Made by a program: the position numbers and the translations under genes. 64,000 bases of DNA from Tellurirhabdus rosea (GTDB lineage: Bacteria; Bacteroidota; Bacteroidia; Cytophagales; Spirosomataceae). The notes beneath the pieces are model-generated. The model was not told the DNA's origin. It saw only the letters and a list, made by a program, of their open reading frames with translations, and did not search any database. This document shows, in pieces, positions 16,687-24,824 of this stretch (the first letter of the stretch is position 1; each line of letters starts with the position of its first letter). The stretch is taken from assembly GCF_026278345.1 (NCBI RefSeq), contig NZ_CP111085.1:3923501-3987500 (forward strand), read 5' to 3'.

Positions 16687-18315
16687 TTACCGCCCCGTGG
16701 TCTCGCCGCTGTCTTCCAGCACCACGCAGCCGTAGGCCGGAAGCTGGAGTTTGCCGTCGCGAATCCTGGCACCGCCCGCCGTGTCGAAGGTGATGCGCTG
16801 GCGGCCCGCTTTCTCGCCTGGGTAGAGCACCACGTCCAGTTCTTTTTTGGTCAGGTTGTGCACGACCAGCGCCGATCGGTTGCCCGTTTTGCGGACAAAA
16901 GCGATAATGCCTTTTTGCTGAATCGGGCTGGCTTCCAGGCTGCTCAGGTTGTCGTTCAGCACCGGATGGCTGTTGCGGAAGCGGATCAGCTTTTTGTAAT
17001 GGTTCAGCAGGGACCCGGCGTCCTTTTGCTGCGCCGAGACGGGCCGTACAGTTTTGTCCGTCGAATAGCGGGCTTTGGTCCAGCGGGTCTGCTGCGGGTC
17101 CGACTGTCCGTCTTTCCACAGGAACGGCTCGCGGATGTATTCGTCCGGCTTCACGCCCAGCATGCCCAGCTCTTCGCCGTAGTAAATGTACGGGTTGCCC
17201 GACAGCGTCAGCAGCAGGTTGGCCGCCACTTTCAGGTGGTTCGGATTGCCTTTCAGCACGCTGCCGATGCGGTTCTGGTCGTGGTTGGTCAGCATGGTCG
17301 CGTCGATGAAGTTGGGATTGACCTTAGCAAAAACGCCCCGGTTGTGCAGCAGCATCTGGATAATATTGACCGAATCGCGCTCTTTCGGAATCAGCTCCTG
17401 TAACCCGAAGCTCAGGTCGAAGTTGAAATTGGCCTTCAGACCGCGGAAGTAGGGGGCGATGTGCTCGGCTTTCGTCCAGACTTCGCCGACGGTATAGACG
17501 CCCGGTTTGACGGACTCCATTTCGCGGCCAAATTCTTCCCAAAACGCGTGGTTTTTCGGCTCCTCCCAGTCGGGGTAGATGTGGCGGGCGGCATCCAGCC
17601 GGAAACCGTCCACGCCGACCTCGGTGAGCCAGAACTTCCCGGCTTTATAAATCTCCTGCCGGACTTTCGGATTGTCGTAGTTCAGGTCGGGCATGCCTTC
17701 CCAGAACAGGGCGTAGTATTTTTCGGTAAACGGAGCGCCTTTGGCCACGTGCCAGGGCGTCCGGATGCCCGTGTCGGCCGTGCCTTCGCGGGTGGCGATG
17801 TTCAGCGAATCAATGTCTTTCTGATTCATCCAGACGTAAAAGTCGTGGTACGGATTGTCCTTGCCCTTGCAGGCTTCGACAAACCACGGATGGCGGCTGC
17901 TGGTGTGGTTGATGACAAAATCCAGCAACACTTTGATGTCGCGGCGGTGCGCTTCGGCCAGCAGGCGTTTGAAGTCTTCCATCGTGCCGTATTCGGGGTC
18001 GATGCCGTAATAGTCCGTCACGTCGTATTTGTGGTACGAACCGGACGGATTGATGGGCATCAGCCAGAGCGCCGACACACCGAGGTCTTTCAGGTAATCC
18101 AGTTTGGAGGTCAGGCCGGGCAGGTCGCCGATGCCGTCGCCGTTGGAATCACAGAAAGCGCGGACAAAAACTTCGTAATGCACGCCGGTCTGCCCGACGG
18201 GGGTCTGCCCGACGGATTTTGCCGATTTGGGAGCCTTCGCAGGCTGCGCCGCCAGTTGGGTTATCATGCAAACCAGAAGGATGAGGCTAATTCCTAAACG
18301 TTGAACCGTTATCAT
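16687..18315 (-). CDS. GH13 alpha-amylase, secreted or periplasmic
   Basis: 542 residues from the ATG at 18315, which gives the signal peptide ending TQLAAQ. The GH13 barrel starts with VHYEVFVRAFCDSNGDGIGD. Catalytic residues are Asp241 (GFRLDAARH), Glu278 (VGEVW) and Asp346 (TNHDQNR), and the calcium-binding Asn lies in DFVINHTS. A C-terminal beta domain follows from about 455. The enzyme cuts alpha-1,4 bonds in starch or maltodextrins; the compact form with few extra domains fits a periplasmic amylase acting on imported oligosaccharides. It is the last gene of the susC-susD-susE-amylase series, separated from susE by an intrinsic terminator that should lower its level. Confidence 0.93.
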   Translation of the reverse strand: MITVQRLGISLILLVCMITQLAAQPAKAPKSAKSVGQTPVGQTGVHYEVFVRAFCDSNGDGIGDLPGLTSKLDYLKDLGVSALWLMPINPSGSYHKYDVTDYYGIDPEYGTMEDFKRLLAEAHRRDIKVLLDFVINHTSSRHPWFVEACKGKDNPYHDFYVWMNQKDIDSLNIATREGTADTGIRTPWHVAKGAPFTEKYYALFWEGMPDLNYDNPKVRQEIYKAGKFWLTEVGVDGFRLDAARHIYPDWEEPKNHAFWEEFGREMESVKPGVYTVGEVWTKAEHIAPYFRGLKANFNFDLSFGLQELIPKERDSVNIIQMLLHNRGVFAKVNPNFIDATMLTNHDQNRIGSVLKGNPNHLKVAANLLLTLSGNPYIYYGEELGMLGVKPDEYIREPFLWKDGQSDPQQTRWTKARYSTDKTVRPVSAQQKDAGSLLNHYKKLIRFRNSHPVLNDNLSSLEASPIQQKGIIAFVRKTGNRSALVVHNLTKKELDVVLYPGEKAGRQRITFDTAGGARIRDGKLQLPAYGCVVLEDSGETTGR

Positions 18316-18340
18316 GAGTTTGAAAGAGGGGGAGGAAGTC

Positions 18341-18375
18341 AAAAAATTGGGCACGGCAGGAGTCCCGCCGTGCCC
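18341..18375 (-). terminator. Terminator or attenuator between susE-like gene and amylase
   Basis: The stem GGGCACGGC/GCCGTGCCC (18349-18375) is followed on the minus strand by AATTTTTT. It lies 26 nt before the amylase start inside an otherwise continuous gene series, so read-through would set the amylase level. Confidence 0.78.
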
Positions 18376-18407
18376 GCTATTCATCACAGGTTAGAAAGTA
18401 AGCGCAA

Positions 18408-19715
18408 TCAGATTTTGACCATTTTGTACGTCGGCTTGTTGGCATCCGAGAGGTCGAGCGTGATCTGGAAGGTACCCGCCGTCACTTTGATGTTATCGCC
18501 GCCCGCGTCCAGAACGCCGTCGGCCTTAGTGTCGCCGTAGTTGGTGCCCCAGTCGTCGTTCAGACGGAACTTGATTTCCCCGGCTTTCAGCGTCACGCGG
18601 TCCAGCACAAACACCTTGTCGATACCCGTCGGGTAGAATTTGGCATCCGGGCCGTTCCAGCCGTTCGGCGCAGCGTCGCCCACCACGCCCCAGGGCTTGA
18701 TGGTTTCGATGGTGTACTTCAGTTTGTTGTAGTCAACCGTGACGAGGTAGGTTCCGGCGGCCGCGATGCGGATGTTGTCGCCGCCCGCTGCCAGCGTGCC
18801 GTTTGAGCCGCCCCAGTTGGTGCCCCAGTCGTTGTTCAGACGGATTTTCAGGTCTTTTCCGCCCACCAGCGTCACAACCGCTTTCCAGGTGTCGGAGGTC
18901 GGGTCGTAGGCCAGCGGCACATCCGGACCGTTCCAGCCGTTCGGCGTGGCGTCGCCCACCAGACCCGGCGCGTATTTCTCAACTTTGTAGTCGAACGTGC
19001 TCGTATTGAGGGTAATGCGGTACGTGCCGGCCGTTACCTTGATGTTGGCTCCGTCTTTCTCGGCTTTGCCGTCGGCGCCGTTATCGCCGTAGTTATTGTC
19101 CCACTTGTTGTCCTGGCGGAATTTGATTTCGCCGTCTTTCAGCGTTACGTAGGCGGCCAGTACTCCGGCCTTGTCGGTTTTGTAGAAAGGCACATCCGGA
19201 CCGTTCCATTCGTTGACCGTGGCGTTGCCCACGATACCCCAGTTGGTGCTCAGGTCGAGGCGGTCGAGGTACGGCGTTACCTTGAAGGTTTTCACCGGCG
19301 AAACGATCTGGGTTTTGGTACCCAGCACCGACTGCACTTTGACATCAATGTCAGAGGCCACCGCCACCGGCAGGCCCATGTTCACCAGCAGGGTGTTCAG
19401 TTCGCTGGTGGCAAACGTTTTGACCGTATCCCGACCGACCGCAATGATGGCTGCTTTGGAAAAGTCGCCGCCTTTTTTGTCAATCAGAATGGAGTACGTC
19501 GCCGCCGCTTCGTAGCCGTAGTTGGGCTTGGCCCAGGAGATGGTCAGGGCTTTGGCGGTGGGCGTTTCTTTGTTGAGCACCACGTTCTGGCCCGAGAGCG
19601 TCGGCGTTACGGCGGCCTCCGGGTTCAGGACGGCCCGAATCTCATCTTTTTCGCACGAAGTCAGCAGCACCGCCGCAACCATCGCTCCGAAAAGTTTAGT
19701 ATAAAGAGTTTTCAT
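18408..19715 (-). CDS. susE: SusE/SusF-like starch-binding lipoprotein
   Basis: 435 residues, signal peptide with lipobox LTSC (Cys20). An N-terminal SusE domain (about 30-150, with the ALTISWAKP motif) is followed by three tandem binding domains at about 160-248, 252-340 and 343-435. Each begins with G-(I/L/V)-VG(N/D)A.. and holds the WNGPD motif and a (D)NW or NDWGTN(Y/W)G loop, where aromatic side chains bind alpha-glucan. These proteins sit on the cell surface beside SusCD and hold starch. The three repeats are close to each other in sequence and suggest internal duplication. Gene symbol by family. Confidence 0.9.
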   Translation of the reverse strand: MKTLYTKLFGAMVAAVLLTSCEKDEIRAVLNPEAAVTPTLSGQNVVLNKETPTAKALTISWAKPNYGYEAAATYSILIDKKGGDFSKAAIIAVGRDTVKTFATSELNTLLVNMGLPVAVASDIDVKVQSVLGTKTQIVSPVKTFKVTPYLDRLDLSTNWGIVGNATVNEWNGPDVPFYKTDKAGVLAAYVTLKDGEIKFRQDNKWDNNYGDNGADGKAEKDGANIKVTAGTYRITLNTSTFDYKVEKYAPGLVGDATPNGWNGPDVPLAYDPTSDTWKAVVTLVGGKDLKIRLNNDWGTNWGGSNGTLAAGGDNIRIAAAGTYLVTVDYNKLKYTIETIKPWGVVGDAAPNGWNGPDAKFYPTGIDKVFVLDRVTLKAGEIKFRLNDDWGTNYGDTKADGVLDAGGDNIKVTAGTFQITLDLSDANKPTYKMVKI

Positions 19716-19727
19716 GGTTTTCGTATA

Positions 19728-19859
19728 AGGTTTAAAGTTTAGGGTTTATAGTTTATAGTGGCCCGCCTTAGTGATTGCTTTGCCCGTCGGCGAAACCTGG
19801 CAAAGCGAGGCAATCGCTGTATGGACCACTCTAAACCATAAACTATAAACCCTAAACCA
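19728..19859. repeat. Word-repeat hairpin between susD and susE
   Basis: The arms 19728-19760 and 19825-19859 share 20 perfectly paired bases (GTTTAGGGTTTATAGTTTAT); the right arm has one more 7-nt unit. An inner stem, GATTGCTTTGCC with GGCAAAGC..GCAATC, lies at about 19773-19815. The hairpin fills the space from the susD stop to 12 nt before the susE start, so it lies inside the operon and is not a simple end terminator. Confidence 0.88.
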
Positions 19860-19860
19860 A

Positions 19861-21447
19861 TCAATAATTCGGATTCTGCTTCAGGTTCGGGTTGGCGACG
19901 ACGTCGGAGGCCGGAAGCGGATAGAGGTTGCGGAAGCTTTCAACGCCCCGACCTTCTTTGGTGCCACCTTTCCACGGCCACAGGTAAGCGGTTGTCGTGA
20001 ATTTGCCGTAGCGGATGAGGTCCGTGCGGCGGTAGCCTTCCCAGTACAGCTCACGGCCGCGCTCGTCCAGAATCTGGTCCACGCTCAGCGTCGTCAGGTT
20101 GCCTCCGGTGCTGCCGTAGGCCCGCTGGCGAAGCTGGTTCACGTAGCCGAGGGCCGTAGCCACGTCGCCGCCCGTGCCGCCGCGCAGAACCGCCTCAGCG
20201 TAGGTCAGGTATACGTCGGCCAGGCGGAACAGGGGGAAGTCCGTGTCCGGATGCTGGAGGTTCGGGTCCGAGCCGTTGGCCCCGGCTTTGGTCCGGTTCG
20301 ACCACTTCGTAACGGCATAACCGTCCGTAAAGACCGTCACGTCGTTGATTTCGAGGCTCTGGCCAGCCGTGTAGAACATGGCCCGCTTGTCGGTCCCGCC
20401 GGTCGGGAACAGGTTGACCAGCGATTTGGTGGTCCGGATACCGGCCCAGCCGCCGTTGACTCCGAAATCAGCCGCTTTCATGCTGCCGCCGATGGGCGCG
20501 CAGACCAGAAACGTCGTTCCGCCCCAGGTCTTGGTACGGTTGCCGTCGAAGGTAATCGGGAAGATAATTTCCCGGGAGGTGTTGTTGTCGGCTTTGAACA
20601 GATCGGCATAGTTGCCTTCCAGCGCATACCCGGCGTCGATCACCTTTTTGCTGTAAGTAATGGCTTCCGTGAATTTCTTCTGACCCGTATACACTTCGGC
20701 GTTCAGGTACAGGCGGGCCAGCAGCGTCCAGGCGGCGGCTTTGTCGGCGCGGCCGTACTCGTTTTTGCGGGCGTCCACCAGCTCGGTTTCGATGGCTTTC
20801 AGCTCCGATTCCACGTAGTTGAACAGCTCCGTGCGCTGAATCTGACGCGGCAGGTTTGAGCCCACAGCGTCGGTCTCCGTCACGAACGGCACGTTGCCGT
20901 ACAGGTCGAGAGCGTGGTAGTAGCTCAGGGCGCGCAGGAAGCGGGCTTCAGCCCGGTAGGCCTTGATGTTAGTGGCGTCGGTACCGGAGATGCCGCGCTC
21001 GGCCAGTTTCGCATCCGACGATTCGCGGATAAACTCGTTGGCCAGCGTGATCTGATAGAAAATGCGGTAGTACAGGGCGCGCGTGAAAACGTCGGCCGAC
21101 GACCAGTCCATCTGGTGGAAATCCTGAATCGTGTTGTCGTTCCAGGCGATCACGGCCTCGTCGGTCGGCAGTTCCTGGGCGCTCCAGAGCTGACGCAGGT
21201 AGTTCGACGCGCCTTCGTCCACACCCTGGATGTCGGGCTTGCCCGCCGGGCCGGACTGACCCGTTACGGCCAGACCCGCATAAATCTTGGCCAGCACCTG
21301 CTGGTAGCCGGTCGGGGAGTTGTAGACCGTGGCCGACGTAACGTCGTTGAACGGCTGGCGGTCGAGATCGTTCACGCACCCGTTGAAGGCCAGCGCCGAA
21401 GCAACCAGACCAGCGGTGATGAAGCTTTTACGAACGGATATTTTCAT
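19861..21447 (-). CDS. susD: SusD/RagB-family starch-binding lipoprotein
   Basis: 528 residues, signal peptide and lipobox (FNGC, Cys24). TPR-like helices at about 150-260 include the family-typical AEARFLRALSYYHALDLYGNVPFVTE, and the C-terminus carries the ILDERGRELYWEGYRRTDLIRYGKF block that ends SusD proteins. It forms the lid over the SusC barrel and captures alpha-glucan at the surface. The gene starts 5 nt after the foot of a word-repeat hairpin, which could affect its translation. Symbol by family and by the amylase context. Confidence 0.94.
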   Translation of the reverse strand: MKISVRKSFITAGLVASALAFNGCVNDLDRQPFNDVTSATVYNSPTGYQQVLAKIYAGLAVTGQSGPAGKPDIQGVDEGASNYLRQLWSAQELPTDEAVIAWNDNTIQDFHQMDWSSADVFTRALYYRIFYQITLANEFIRESSDAKLAERGISGTDATNIKAYRAEARFLRALSYYHALDLYGNVPFVTETDAVGSNLPRQIQRTELFNYVESELKAIETELVDARKNEYGRADKAAAWTLLARLYLNAEVYTGQKKFTEAITYSKKVIDAGYALEGNYADLFKADNNTSREIIFPITFDGNRTKTWGGTTFLVCAPIGGSMKAADFGVNGGWAGIRTTKSLVNLFPTGGTDKRAMFYTAGQSLEINDVTVFTDGYAVTKWSNRTKAGANGSDPNLQHPDTDFPLFRLADVYLTYAEAVLRGGTGGDVATALGYVNQLRQRAYGSTGGNLTTLSVDQILDERGRELYWEGYRRTDLIRYGKFTTTAYLWPWKGGTKEGRGVESFRNLYPLPASDVVANPNLKQNPNY

Positions 21448-21452
21448 TGATT

Positions 21453-21588
21453 CGGTTTATAGTTTATGGTTTAGGGTTTACAGTTCATGGTTTATAGCGG
21501 TCCGCCGCTACGATTGCTTGCCTTTTGTAACTTTTCGAGGGAGGCAAAGCAACTCTAAATCTTAAACTGTAAACCCTGAACTGGTTTT
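21453..21588. repeat. Word-repeat hairpin between susC and susD
   Basis: The left arm 21453-21497 and the right arm 21552-21588 are made of TTTATAG/TTTATGG/TTTAGGG/TTTACAG words and pair around GGGTTTACAGTT. The inner part again holds GATTGCTTGCC and GGCAAAGC, the same core as in the susD/susE hairpin. It reaches from the susC stop codon to 5 nt before the susD ATG. Confidence 0.85.
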
Positions 21589-24500
21589 AGAAATTAACAT
21601 TCAGGCCGACTGAGTAGATGCGTGGGCGGGGATAGACGTTGTTGTCGATACCACCGGCCACTTCCGGGTCGATGCCTTTGTACTTGGTGATGACGAAGGC
21701 GTTCTGCACGGTAGCCGTTGCCCGGACGTTCAGCTTCTTGTACACATTGCCGAAGTTGTAGCCCAGGTTGACGTTATCCATGCGGACAAACGAGGCGTTC
21801 TGGATGTAGAAATCCGACAGTAGCTGCTTGTTGGTGAAGCCCGTTTCCAGTACGTTCGTCGAGCGGTTGACGAGGAAGCCCGTCGAGTTGTACAGGTCCT
21901 GCATGACGCCCATGTTGGAATACACGTTGTTGTAGACGTAGTTTCCGAAGTTGCCGCGCATCACAAAACCGGCGTTCCAGCGCTTGTAAGTAGCCTGCGA
22001 GCTGAAGCCCAGGAAGAGCTGCGGCTGCGGCGACTTGTAGCGGTAGCGGTCGTCGGACGTTACCTGTCCGTCGCCGTTCCGGTCTACGTACACACCTTCC
22101 AGCGGCTTGCCGTCGGTGCCGTACACCTGCTGGTACACGTAGTACGAGAAGGTCGGGAAGCCCACCGAGTGAACCTGGGCCGTGTTGCCCGTACCGCCGC
22201 TGATGCCGCCGACTTCCACACCCTGGAAGTTCGGGTCTTTCACCCGCGTCAGGTTCGTGATTTCGTTCTTGTTGTAGGTCAGGTTGAAGTTGACGTCGAG
22301 GCTGAAATCTTCGCGCTGTACCGGCGTCGTGTTGATGCCGAATTCGATACCGCTGTTGCGGATGTTCCCGACGTTGGTCAGAATCTGGTTCGTGAAGTTC
22401 GAACCGGCTGCCACGGGGATGACGCTCAGCAGGTCGCGGGTTTCCTTGTAGTAATAATCCAGCGTACCGGAAATGCGGCCACCCAGAATACCGTAATCGA
22501 TACCGGCGTTGTAGGTGGTCGTTTCTTCCCACTTGATGTTGGCGTCGTACCCTTCCGGACGGTAGGTCAGCACGTAGCGGTTGCCGAACAGGTACTGGGC
22601 CGTCTGCTCACCCGGCGTATAGCGGGCCAGGTACGGGAAATCCTGTCCAACGTCCTGCTGGCCGGTGATACCGTAACCCAGACGCAGTTTCAGGTCCGAC
22701 AGTACCGAAACGCCTTTCAGGAAGTTCTCTTCCTTGATTTTCCAGGCGAAGGCCGCCGACGGGAACGTGCCCCAGCGGTTGTCCGGGTTAAAGCGCGACG
22801 AGCCATCCTGACGCAGCGTGAGGGTCAGCAGGTACTTGTTGTTGAAGGTGTAGTTGGCACGTCCGAAGAACGATACCAGCGTGTTCTGCGTCTTGAACGG
22901 AACCCCGGCCGGCGTCACCTGCGCCCCTTCGGCGTTCAGTACCGGGTAGGCCGGCTGCGACCGCAGGAAGTCCTGATAAGAGTAACCCGCCGTAACGTCG
23001 AGGCGGCTGCGGATGGCCGACAGGTCTTTAACGTAGTTCAGGTAAAATTCCAGCGTTTTGTTGGTCTTTTCCTGCGAGTATTGCGTCCGTTCGCCTTTCT
23101 GGTTGAAAACCGAAGCAGCAAAGGCCGGGCGGAAGCGGAAACCTTCGCTCGACGACACGTCGAAACCGGCGTTCAGGTTGGCGCGCAGTTCGGGCAGGAA
23201 GTGGAATTTGTAATCCAGCTGGATGTTACCGATGCTGCGGCGGGCCGTCGAACGGTTGTCGTTCAGTTCGAGCAGGGCCAGCGGGTTGCGGGGCGCCAGG
23301 TTGTTGGGCTTGCCGGCATTGTCCAGAATTTCGTAATAACCGCCGTACGCGTCGTTGCCGCTATAGATGGGCAGCGTCGGGTTGAAGGCCACTGCCGAAC
23401 CGATAGCGCCTTCTTCGGCGAAACGGTTTTTCAGGATCGTCCCTTTCAGGCTCAGATCGACCTTCAGGTGGTTGTTCAGGAAGCGCGGCGTCAGGTTTAG
23501 CGAAGCCGAGTTACGCTCCAGATTCGAGGTTTTCAGGATACCGTTCTGGTTCAGGTAGCCGTACGAGATGCGGTAGGGGAGGATACCCAGCGCACCGCTC
23601 ACGCTCACGTTGTTGTCTGTGCTCAGCGCCGTCTGGAAAATCGCGTCCTGCCAGTTGGTATTGACCGTTCCCAGCAGGGGCGAGAGCGTCGCCGCGTTGG
23701 GCTGGGCTTTCACCACGTCGGTAAACTGCTGGGCCGAAAGCACGTCCAGGTTTTTGATTTTCTGCGAAACCGTGAAAATCGAGCTGGCGTTGACCGAAAT
23801 CTTGTTGCCGAGCGCGCCTTTCTTGGTCGTAATCAGGATAACGCCGTTGGAAGCGCGTGAACCGTAGATGGCCGTCGCCGAAGCGTCTTTCAGGACCGTG
23901 AAGGTCTCGATGTCGTTCGGGTTGATGAAGCTCAGCGGGTTGGACGCACCGGATACGCCCGTGTTGTCCAGCGGCACGCCGTCGATCACGATCAGCGGGT
24001 CGTTGTTGGCGTTCAGCGAAGAACCACCGCGAATCCGGATCTGGCTGCCCGAGCCCGGCGCGCCGGAACCCGGCGTGATCTGCACCCCGGCGATTTTACC
24101 GGCTACGAGCTGTTCCGGGTTGGTGATCTGGCCCTGCTGGAAGTCCTTGGCCGATACTGTGGCGATGGAACCCGTCAGGTCCTGCCGACGCTGCGAGCCG
24201 TAACCGATGACGACCACTTCCTGGAGCGACTTGGCGTCGTCTTCCAGAACTACGTTGAGTACCGTCTGGGCACCCACGGGAATTTCCTGTGTAGTTTTGC
24301 CGATGAAGCTGAAAATAAGGGTAGAGTTAGCCGGGATGTTTGCCAGACGGTAATTTCCGTCGACATCCGTCTGGGTACCCTGCGTCGTTCCTTTGATAAC
24401 GATATTCACTCCGGGAAGGCCCGTGCCACTCGTTTCTTTCACGGTTCCGGTAATAACTCCGTTCTGGGCAAACGCCTGAACGCTCAGCAGGGTCATCACC

Positions 24501-24595
24501 AGCAGACAAAGGCGACGAACTGCCGTTGCAGCGGGTAAAAAAAGCCGCAAGGCTCCTTTTGCTCCCATCTGGAACTGTAAGAAGTTCTGATTCAT
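21587..24595 (-). CDS. susC: SusC/RagA-family TonB-linked outer-membrane transporter
   Basis: 1002 residues from the ATG at 24595; an earlier in-frame start would add 16 residues. After the signal peptide (ending VQAFAQ) come a carboxypeptidase-like domain (VITGTVKETSGTGLPGVNIV), the TonB box region (LQEVVVIGYGSQRRQDLTGS), a plug with IRIRGGSSLNANNDPLIVID and VLKDASATAIYGSRASNGVI, and a large barrel ending in VGLNVNF. It imports oligosaccharides, here most likely maltodextrins, together with SusD. The clear promoter consensus is missing upstream; TATTATTG at 24658-24665 (minus strand) is the nearest match. Confidence 0.95.
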   Translation of the reverse strand: MNQNFLQFQMGAKGALRLFLPAATAVRRLCLLVMTLLSVQAFAQNGVITGTVKETSGTGLPGVNIVIKGTTQGTQTDVDGNYRLANIPANSTLIFSFIGKTTQEIPVGAQTVLNVVLEDDAKSLQEVVVIGYGSQRRQDLTGSIATVSAKDFQQGQITNPEQLVAGKIAGVQITPGSGAPGSGSQIRIRGGSSLNANNDPLIVIDGVPLDNTGVSGASNPLSFINPNDIETFTVLKDASATAIYGSRASNGVILITTKKGALGNKISVNASSIFTVSQKIKNLDVLSAQQFTDVVKAQPNAATLSPLLGTVNTNWQDAIFQTALSTDNNVSVSGALGILPYRISYGYLNQNGILKTSNLERNSASLNLTPRFLNNHLKVDLSLKGTILKNRFAEEGAIGSAVAFNPTLPIYSGNDAYGGYYEILDNAGKPNNLAPRNPLALLELNDNRSTARRSIGNIQLDYKFHFLPELRANLNAGFDVSSSEGFRFRPAFAASVFNQKGERTQYSQEKTNKTLEFYLNYVKDLSAIRSRLDVTAGYSYQDFLRSQPAYPVLNAEGAQVTPAGVPFKTQNTLVSFFGRANYTFNNKYLLTLTLRQDGSSRFNPDNRWGTFPSAAFAWKIKEENFLKGVSVLSDLKLRLGYGITGQQDVGQDFPYLARYTPGEQTAQYLFGNRYVLTYRPEGYDANIKWEETTTYNAGIDYGILGGRISGTLDYYYKETRDLLSVIPVAAGSNFTNQILTNVGNIRNSGIEFGINTTPVQREDFSLDVNFNLTYNKNEITNLTRVKDPNFQGVEVGGISGGTGNTAQVHSVGFPTFSYYVYQQVYGTDGKPLEGVYVDRNGDGQVTSDDRYRYKSPQPQLFLGFSSQATYKRWNAGFVMRGNFGNYVYNNVYSNMGVMQDLYNSTGFLVNRSTNVLETGFTNKQLLSDFYIQNASFVRMDNVNLGYNFGNVYKKLNVRATATVQNAFVITKYKGIDPEVAGGIDNNVYPRPRIYSVGLNVNF

Positions 24596-24824
24596 GTGAT
24601 TAGATTTATGCAGGTAATTTTTGCTATAGCCGGTTACAGCCATTCAACAATTTCCTGCAATAATACCATGTCGCAGGATGGCTGTCGTTCCACTTTACAG
24701 AATTGTTAAGAAATGTTAAGCGGGAAGATAGATTTGAGGATAAAGCACTGAAGTCTAGAAGGTTAAGATTGCAGAAATGCAATCTGGTGCGTACCACTTT
24801 TGTAAAATGGCACCCATTTTCCGG

